Origin: JAFGBI01 sp964480725
GTDB lineage: Bacteria; Myxococcota_A; Polyangia; Polyangiales; Polyangiaceae
Direction of reading: 5' to 3'
DNA: 64,000 nucleotides
Assembly (NCBI GenBank): GCA_964480725.1
Contig: CAYZQO010000008.1
Span: 1 to 64,000, forward strand
The position numbers and the translations under genes were made by a program. A model generated the notes under the pieces. It made no database searches. It was not told where the DNA came from and saw only the letters and a list, made by a program, of their open reading frames with translations. Below are positions 58,233 to 64,000 of this stretch, in pieces. The first letter of the stretch is position 1, and each line of letters begins with the position of its first letter.

Positions 58233-60212
58233 TGGCACGCCGCGGGAGCGGGCCTCTGCGAGCCGCCGCTCGATGGCCGTGACGACCTCCTCCCGCGTGA
58301 ACGGCTTACGGAGCAGGCCATTCTCGCCCAGATCGATACGGAGGGCATCGTCCGAGTACCCCGAGATGAAGATCACCGACACGAGCGGCTGCCGCTGCTG
58401 CCAGGCGGCGGCGAACTCGATCCCGGTCATGCCCGGCATCACGATGTCCGACAGGACGACGTCGGGCGTGTAGTCGGGATCGAGGGCGAGCGCGTCGCCG
58501 GGGTTGGCTGCGTCCACGACCTCGTAGCCGGCCTGGCGGAGCAGGCGCCGCACTCCGCGGCGCGCTTCGGGGTCGTCCTCGACGAGCAGCACCTTCGCCC
58601 CCGCGGTCGGGACCTGATCGATGGCCGGGGCCCGTATCGAGGGTGGCGTCGTCGGTCCCCGCGGCCAGCGCATCGTGAAGGTGGTGCCCCGCCCGACCTC
58701 GGACTCTAGATCGATCGTGCCGCCGTACTGGGTGACGATGCCGTGCACGGTCGAGAGCCCGAGCCCGCTGCCCTCGCCGGGCTGCTTGGTGGTGAAGAAG
58801 GGCTCGAACACCAGCTTGCGCTGCGTGGGGTCGATCCCGTGTCCGGTGTCCTTGACCACCAACTCGACGGCGTCGCCCGCGATCTCTCGGCAGGCGACGC
58901 GGAGCGTCCCGCCGAGGGGCATCGCGTCGCGCGCGTTGGCGGCGAGGTTCAGCACCACTTGCTCGACGTGACCCGGGTCGGCCACGACGGGGCAGGGCCC
59001 CAGGTCGAGCACGAGCTCGATGCGTTCGCCCAGCAGGCGTCGGAGCAGCATCGCGCTGTCGGCGACCACTCGGCCGACGTCCATGGGTCGTGGCTGCAGC
59101 ACCTCGCGGCGCGCGAACGCGAGGAGTTGCCGGGTGAGGCCGGCGCCGCGACTGCGCACCGCGCGCAGCTCCTGGCCGATCTCGCGCATCTCGGGGTCGC
59201 TCGCCGTCACCAGGATGTCGGCGTGGCTCCCGATGGCGGTGAGCAGGTTGTTGAAGTCGTGCGCCACGCCGCCGGCGAGGCGCCCGATGGCCTCCAGCTT
59301 CTGCGCGTGGTGCAGGCGCTCCTGGAGCTCCTCGGAGAACGCCTCGGCGCGTCGCCGGGGCGTCACGTCGCGCAGGACGCACAGGGTCGTGATGGGCTCG
59401 GCGCCCGGCGGCAGGCGTCGCGTGACAAGCTCCAGGATTACGCCGGAGGCGAGCTGGAGCTCGCGGGGGGCGCGCGCCGAATCGTCCGCGTCCAGCAGGC
59501 CGGGCTCCCCGAGCGCACCCACGATCTGCTCGGGGCGCTGGCCCAGCGCCTCGTCGCGCACCACGCCCAGCAGTCGCTCGGCGGTGGTGTTGAGGGCGCA
59601 GATGGTGCCCTCCGCGCTGAGCGCGAGGACGCCGTCGGGGGACGCCTCGACCAGCCCCTGCGCCTGCTTGACGTGCTGGCGGGAGTGCTCGACGACGCGG
59701 CCGAACGAGCGCAGAAAGACCCAGAGCAGCAGGGACGTAGCGGTCAGGCTGCCGACCAGCGCGATGACGGCCACGGCGTCCGCGTGGCGCAGACCCGGGC
59801 CCGTGCCGAGCGCCCCGCCGAGCGCCACCGCGACCGGTATCGCCACGCTCGCCGCGAGGGCGGTCACCACCGCCGGTCGCGCGCCGCTGAAGAGCCCGAC
59901 CCCGACGAGGAACGCGGGGGCCACGAAGCTCCCGATCATCCGGATCCCGTCCGGTGAGGTCGCGTAAGAGTAGATCAGCTCCGCGATCACCGCCGTCAGC
60001 AGCAGGTGCGCCGCCGCCTGGGTCTTCCCCCAGCGGACGAGCAGGACGGCGAGGAGCGCCAGGACGAAGACCACCAGCTCGGAAGCGTTCAATGGCTCGT
60101 TCGTGGCGAGGTGCGCCAGCGCCATCCCCCCGTAGCCGGCCGTCGCCAGTGCCGCGCCCACGGTGACCCAGCTCCGGTAGTCGACCGGGAGGGTGTGGCG
60201 CAGCGACTGCAT
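58221..60212 (-). CDS. hybrid sensor histidine kinase/response regulator
   Basis: The ATG at 60212 gives 663 residues. Membrane segments cover about 15-170 (for example ELVVFVLALLAVLLVRW, AFLVGVGLFSG). A PAS domain follows at about 182-290 (GLVEASPDGVLALSAEGTI). The HisKA motif is GGVAHDFNNLL (His318). The ATPase domain has NLAANARDAMP, KDTGHGI and GSGLGLSTVHGIV. A receiver domain (about 540-650) has VEDD, Asp589 in LSDIVMPGM and Lys636 in RKPFT. This HDFNN-type kinase often pairs with its own receiver. A GTG at 60248 is a possible alternative start. Confidence 0.95.
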   Translation of the reverse strand: MQSLRHTLPVDYRSWVTVGAALATAGYGGMALAHLATNEPLNASELVVFVLALLAVLLVRWGKTQAAAHLLLTAVIAELIYSYATSPDGIRMIGSFVAPAFLVGVGLFSGARPAVVTALAASVAIPVAVALGGALGTGPGLRHADAVAVIALVGSLTATSLLLWVFLRSFGRVVEHSRQHVKQAQGLVEASPDGVLALSAEGTICALNTTAERLLGVVRDEALGQRPEQIVGALGEPGLLDADDSARAPRELQLASGVILELVTRRLPPGAEPITTLCVLRDVTPRRRAEAFSEELQERLHHAQKLEAIGRLAGGVAHDFNNLLTAIGSHADILVTASDPEMREIGQELRAVRSRGAGLTRQLLAFARREVLQPRPMDVGRVVADSAMLLRRLLGERIELVLDLGPCPVVADPGHVEQVVLNLAANARDAMPLGGTLRVACREIAGDAVELVVKDTGHGIDPTQRKLVFEPFFTTKQPGEGSGLGLSTVHGIVTQYGGTIDLESEVGRGTTFTMRWPRGPTTPPSIRAPAIDQVPTAGAKVLLVEDDPEARRGVRRLLRQAGYEVVDAANPGDALALDPDYTPDVVLSDIVMPGMTGIEFAAAWQQRQPLVSVIFISGYSDDALRIDLGENGLLRKPFTREEVVTAIERRLAEARSRGVPLPT

Positions 60213-60503
60213 GGAGAGCTCGCCGCGCAGTGAGGGCAAGGGGCTTCGCACCGTGCGCCATAGGATAGTGGACTCCCGTTGGGCGACTACCCACGAGCCG
60301 GGGACGGTCAGGGCGAACACACCGCACGACACCGGGCGCGCTGGCGACTTTCGCCGGGGTCCGCCCCCGGTTCCCCCGGGCGGCCGGGGCGCCGCCGTGA
60401 GGGGGCGGGATCCAGGCTCGGCACCCCCTTCCGCCACGCGCGGCGCGCGCTGACGCAGCGGGGCCAGGCGCAACGCGTTCGAGCCAGGAGCGCCCGGTCG
60501 GGG

Positions 60504-60509
60504 TAGGAT
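60504..60509 (+). promoter_or_regulatory. candidate -10 box TAGGAT for the gene at 60519
   Basis: TAGGAT ends 9 nt before the ATG, with no Shine-Dalgarno sequence. It is the same word as at 982-987. Confidence 0.4.
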
Positions 60510-60518
60510 GGCCGCGCC

Positions 60519-61640
60519 ATGGGCACGCGATCTCTTGGGATCCGATGGGTCACCGCGCCTGCGCGCCGCGTCATGCGCTGCCGGGCAGCGGGGAGCCGAC
60601 TGTTTGCGACCTCGACCGCCCTCGTCCTCTTCTCGGTGGTCGAGGCGAGCGTCGCCCAGCCGCAGCCCGTTGCCACGGCGGCGGAGGCCAGCGACAGTGC
60701 TCGAGTCGCGGCTCGCCGCATGACCGACGAGGCCGCCGAGCGCTTCGTGGCCGGAGAGTACGAGGCGGCTCGCGATCTGTATCGCCGCGCGAGCGAGGCG
60801 GATCCCGGTCCCGTGCCGGTCCTCGGGGAGGCCCGGTCTCTGGTGAAGCTCGGCCAGCTGGTGGCGGCCGAGCAGCGGTACTCCGCGGTGGAGAGCTACC
60901 TCTTGCCCTCGACCGACACGGAGGCCGCGCGAGCGGCCGTCAACGAGGCCCGCTCAGAGCTCGAGCAGCTGCGCCAGCGGATCCCGACTCTGACCATCAC
61001 GGTGGCGGGGCCGGAGGCGAACGACCCGACGGTGGAGGTTCGGATCGACGGCAATCCCGTCAAACCCGCCCTGCTCGGCTACCCGAACCCGGTCGACCCC
61101 GGCGAGCGGGTCATCACCCTCTGGGTGCAAGGTCGCAAGGCGGTTCACGTCTCCGTCGCGCTTCAGGAGGGGGACCGGGCGCCAATCGTGCTGCGGGCGG
61201 AGCAGAAGGACGTCGCTGCCGGCCCGGCCTCAGCCGGCGCCCCGGCGCCCGTGGTCGACGGGACGGCGCCCCGACCGTCCGGGACCGAGGCGCCGCCGCG
61301 CGGCGGCGTGGACCGGCGCCCGATCGGTTGGATCGCCGTGGGGGTCGGGGCGGCCGGGCTCGTCACGGGGCTCGTCGCCGGCCTCGTCGCCGAGGAGCGT
61401 CACGACGTGCTGGTCGAGCACTGCCCGGAGGATCGCTGCCCGCCGGAGTACCACGACGACCTCGACAGCTTCCGGCAGCTCCGCACCGTCTCGACGGCGG
61501 GCTACGTCGTCGGTGGGGTGGGGCTGGCGGCAGGCCTCACCCTCGTGCTCACCGCGCGGCGGGAACCCGGGGAGGCGCGTCCGACCGCCCTGGCTCTCCA
61601 GGTCGGGCCCGCGGGGGCCGCTCTGCGCGGCCGCTTCTGA
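60519..61640 (+). CDS. TPR-containing membrane-associated protein, PEGA-like
   Basis: The protein has 373 residues. A basic n-region and a hydrophobic stretch (LFATSTALVLFSVVEASVAQ) suggest a cleaved signal near residue 47. A TPR-like helical part follows (RMTDEAAERFVAGEYEAARDLYRRASEADPG; about 65-150, quoted in parts). A beta domain (TLTITVAGPEAND, VEVRIDGNPVKPALLG) resembles PEGA. Two membrane helices lie at about 270-290 and 325-345. This TPR-plus-beta-plus-TM layout is frequent in myxobacteria and is often encoded near Ser/Thr kinases. The function is unknown. An ATG at 60573 is a possible shorter start. Confidence 0.75.
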   Translation: MGTRSLGIRWVTAPARRVMRCRAAGSRLFATSTALVLFSVVEASVAQPQPVATAAEASDSARVAARRMTDEAAERFVAGEYEAARDLYRRASEADPGPVPVLGEARSLVKLGQLVAAEQRYSAVESYLLPSTDTEAARAAVNEARSELEQLRQRIPTLTITVAGPEANDPTVEVRIDGNPVKPALLGYPNPVDPGERVITLWVQGRKAVHVSVALQEGDRAPIVLRAEQKDVAAGPASAGAPAPVVDGTAPRPSGTEAPPRGGVDRRPIGWIAVGVGAAGLVTGLVAGLVAEERHDVLVEHCPEDRCPPEYHDDLDSFRQLRTVSTAGYVVGGVGLAAGLTLVLTARREPGEARPTALALQVGPAGAALRGRF

Positions 61641-61701
61641 CGGCCGGCGCGCCGTGTGCTCGCGACGTTGGGTCCGGCCGAACGATGCGCGCGCTGCCCG
61701 G

Positions 61702-61902
61702 TCAGTAATGCGGCGGTTTCTCCTGGCCGAGATCGGGGATCAGCTCTCCGATTTGCTGCTCGAGCCGCCGCACGCGCGCCTCGAGTCGATCGATCGCTCG
61801 CTGCTGCGCGAACAGCACCCCGTCGAGGTCGGCGAGCAGCTTCTGCGCGTGGGAGTAGCGCTCCTCCAGTAGCACCAAGCGGTCAGCGTCGTCCCTGCCC
61901 AT
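61702..61902 (-). CDS. slyX: SlyX family protein
   Basis: The protein has 66 residues. It is mostly coiled coil (RLVLLEERYSHAQKLLADLD, then FAQQRAIDRLEARVRRLEQQIGEL) and ends with the family hallmark PPHY. The length is normal. The biochemical role of SlyX is unknown. A TACCCT box lies 8 nt before the ATG. Confidence 0.9.
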   Translation of the reverse strand: MGRDDADRLVLLEERYSHAQKLLADLDGVLFAQQRAIDRLEARVRRLEQQIGELIPDLGQEKPPHY

Positions 61903-61910
61903 CGAACAGC

Positions 61911-61916
61911 AGGGTA
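61911..61916 (-). promoter_or_regulatory. candidate -10 box TACCCT for slyX
   Basis: On the minus strand TACCCT ends 8 nt before the ATG at 61902. There is no Shine-Dalgarno sequence. Confidence 0.4.
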
Positions 61917-61971
61917 GCGCGCCCCGCGGCCACTTGCAGCCCGGGTTTCGCCGCGCGCCTTCGCCGTCTGG

Positions 61972-64000
61972 CTAAAAGAGCACGCCGAGGTACCAGCGCA
62001 TCACCTGCGCGGCCTTCAGATCGCCAGCGTCGTTGCTACCGAGTGCGGACTGGAGGTTGGTGCGCTCGGCCCTCTGGTAGCCGAGGCCGGCGAGGGGGAA
62101 CATCACGCCGTACTCGAGCTGCGTGTAGAAGCCGCCCATCGAGCCGGGGACGTCGTTGAGCCCGCCGTCCTTGGCCTGGAAGTAGAGCTTGCCGTTGAGC
62201 TCGATCCCCAGATCGCGCTTGTGGCCCGGCGTCTGGACGAAGCTCGAGGCGCGCGACCAGATCGCCGCGAAGCCGCCGCCGAGGCGCTGACCCTCCGCCG
62301 ACCGCATGAAGTCGTAGGCCACTCCGGGGCGGAGGTAGTAGCTGCCCTGCACGCGCGACAGGATGTTTCGGTGCAGGATGAGATCGATCTTGTAGTTCGG
62401 GTGGAAGGCGAAGGTGCTGAAGGTGTCGTCGCCGATCTGGTCCTGCAGCCCGTCGCCGTACCCCGGGGTAAGGCCGCCCGAGCCTGGCTGATCCTGCTCG
62501 CTCGCCTCGGGATCGCCGGATGCCCAGCCGCCCTTGAAGTCGATGGAGAGGCGATCCTCGAGGGCGCGGAACTCGGACTCCGCGGCGAAGCCCCACATCC
62601 TGAACTTCCAGTCGTCGAAGTCCGCCGGCGCGGTTCCGGTCGCGGTCTCGACGTTGTCGGCGTGGCCCTGGATGGTGAGCCCCTCCGCCTCGAAGCGGAA
62701 GGTCCGGTAGAGCACCTGCACCCAGAGGTCGGGGATCAGCAGCGTCCCTCCGCGGCGCACGTAGCCAGAGACGCTGCCGAGCTGCATCAACCCTTCGGGG
62801 AAGGCACCGGGCACGACGGCTCCGTCCGCCGCGCTGCCGCCGAGGTCGTTGGCGATCTTCTGGCGGCGCGCCATGAAGTGGACGCCCCCGTTGACGACCA
62901 AGCGCTTCTTGGCGAGCGCCTGGCGTTGCAGATCCGGATCCTGACGGCGTGCCACGGAGAACATGAGCTGGCGCACGTCGTCCTTCTGGGCGGCGTCCGC
63001 TGCCTGGCCCTGGGGATCGAGGACGTTCTCCGTGGTCGCGCCCTCGTTGGCAAAGTCCCACGCGCCCACGACGTACAGGTCGAGGGCCTTGATCCCGGTG
63101 GTGAACATCACCCGATCGAGCGTCGTCTGGTAGTCGTCGTCGTAGCCGTCCCCGGAATTCGCGAAGATACCGAGCCCCCAGTGCGCTGGCATCCGGCCAA
63201 AGCGGAGCTCGCCGATGGGCGTCTGGAACTCGCCCCAGACCCGCTTGACCCGGATGCTGTCCTTGACGCCGTTCACGCCCGAGGTGGGCGGCTGCTGGCT
63301 GACGTCGAAGAGCGACAGCGCGTTGTAGCCGCCGCGCTGGAGGGACGCGTAGCCGCCCGCGGCGTCCGGCTCGATGGCGTACCCCTCGGGGGTCGAACCC
63401 ATCACGACGTTGTCGAGCAGGTCGATCTGGCTGATGACCCGGAGGTTGTCGGAGATGTGGAGCTCTGGGTTCAGGCGGAACCGGAGGTTTGCGCCCATCT
63501 GCGTCTGGTTCTTGCAGGGGTACAAACCCTCCGTCGGGTCGGTGCTATCGACCGAGCTCGGGCGCGAACTCTTGTCCGTGCAGAGGACGGGGCCATAATC
63601 GCCGATGCTCTGCGAGTTCGGGTCCTGCAGCCCGCGGTAATAGTGGTCCAGCGGCAGGGGCCAGAGCTGATCCGACGGCTGGTTGACGCGACCGAGCGCG
63701 AAGCGGTGGAACATCTCCACGCGCGTCCGAAAGTAGCCGTGGAGCTCGAACACGGGGCGGGCGTGGGACCACCAGTCCTCCGCGAACACGTCCACCTCCG
63801 GCGGCTTCTCGGCCCGCTCGGGCTTCTCCGCGTCGCGCGGCTCGCTCGCGGTGGCCTCGCCCGTCGCGGACAGGTCACCGGCGGCGGTGGCCGCCGTGGC
63901 GGGGGGGAGCGCGTCGCTCGTCGCCGGCGGCAACGGTCGTGGGCGCGGGGTCGGCGGTGCGGCGGCCTCGTCATCGGGCGCCGCGGCGGCTCCGTCGGCC
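61972..64000 (-). CDS. TIGR04551-like outer-membrane protein (N-terminus cut by window end)
   Basis: The frame is open to the window edge (codons from 63999), so the start and signal peptide lie outside. The visible 675 or so residues begin in a Pro/Ala/Glu-rich segment. The barrel-like domain starts at WWSHARPVFELHGYFRTRVE and ends with RWYLGVLF, a typical aromatic C-terminus of outer-membrane barrels. Alternating strands such as ELRFGRMPAHWGLGIFAN and LDLYVVGAWDF support a porin-like barrel. I recall this architecture as the deltaproteobacterial TIGR04551 group; the transported solute is unknown. Confidence 0.8.
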   Translation of the reverse strand, partial: ADGAAAAPDDEAAAPPTPRPRPLPPATSDALPPATAATAAGDLSATGEATASEPRDAEKPERAEKPPEVDVFAEDWWSHARPVFELHGYFRTRVEMFHRFALGRVNQPSDQLWPLPLDHYYRGLQDPNSQSIGDYGPVLCTDKSSRPSSVDSTDPTEGLYPCKNQTQMGANLRFRLNPELHISDNLRVISQIDLLDNVVMGSTPEGYAIEPDAAGGYASLQRGGYNALSLFDVSQQPPTSGVNGVKDSIRVKRVWGEFQTPIGELRFGRMPAHWGLGIFANSGDGYDDDYQTTLDRVMFTTGIKALDLYVVGAWDFANEGATTENVLDPQGQAADAAQKDDVRQLMFSVARRQDPDLQRQALAKKRLVVNGGVHFMARRQKIANDLGGSAADGAVVPGAFPEGLMQLGSVSGYVRRGGTLLIPDLWVQVLYRTFRFEAEGLTIQGHADNVETATGTAPADFDDWKFRMWGFAAESEFRALEDRLSIDFKGGWASGDPEASEQDQPGSGGLTPGYGDGLQDQIGDDTFSTFAFHPNYKIDLILHRNILSRVQGSYYLRPGVAYDFMRSAEGQRLGGGFAAIWSRASSFVQTPGHKRDLGIELNGKLYFQAKDGGLNDVPGSMGGFYTQLEYGVMFPLAGLGYQRAERTNLQSALGSNDAGDLKAAQVMRWYLGVLF

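Overview
The window is very G+C-rich and gene-dense. It has the marks of a myxobacterium (phylum Myxococcota): Pkn2-type Ser/Thr protein kinases, hybrid histidine kinases, many lipoproteins with Gly/Thr-rich linkers, DUF4215-type Cys-rich repeats, a lectin-like lipoprotein, a TIGR04551-like outer-membrane protein and a KKAAKKTA histone-like protein. A Polyangiales/Nannocystales-type genome is my inference from protein style, not a measurement. I saw no rRNA, tRNA, insertion sequence, integrase, phage gene or CRISPR array. Two 100-N blocks (11463-11562 and 31581-31680) are assembly gaps, and both fall inside tandem repeats.

Layout. 1-6000: surface lipoproteins, NhaA antiporter and a B12-type radical SAM protein. 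6037-21555: a leftward block of a coiled-coil membrane protein, a lectin-like lipoprotein, a MoxR AAA+ ATPase, a GldG/DUF4350-like membrane protein, an ABC ATPase, an ABC permease, DUF58, and two membrane VWA proteins. A histone-like gene points the other way inside it. Several of these genes overlap by 4 bp, so they are probably co-translated and act as one envelope machine. 21722-27246: rightward housekeeping genes (panB, panC, tmk, a LOG-family protein, a PDZ lipoprotein), with a leftward methyltransferase between panC and tmk. 27283-34437: lipase, lipoproteins, YfhL-type ferredoxin, a predicted exported PLP enzyme and a HEAT-repeat protein.

34457-42876 is a leftward signalling locus. In transcription order it holds an ECF sigma factor, an overlapping membrane anti-sigma-like protein, a Ser/Thr kinase, a TPR-PEGA-TonB-dependent receptor and a hybrid histidine kinase. 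This is the most system-like block after the MoxR/VWA/ABC cluster. 43153-46056 holds an S1-domain protein and an Mrp/ApbC ATPase. 46211-52734 is a run of secreted or lipid-anchored proteins (CX3C Cys-rich protein, Kazal protein, Gly/Thr linker protein, FGE-fold protein, GH8 glycosidase) plus an alkaline phosphatase remnant. 52924-64000 holds a second Ser/Thr kinase, a SRAP-family protein, a CAP lipoprotein, a second hybrid kinase, SlyX and a truncated outer-membrane protein.

A cross-cutting signal is a TANNNT box 6-15 nt upstream of the start codon at eleven genes, usually without a Shine-Dalgarno sequence. This suggests frequent leaderless transcription.
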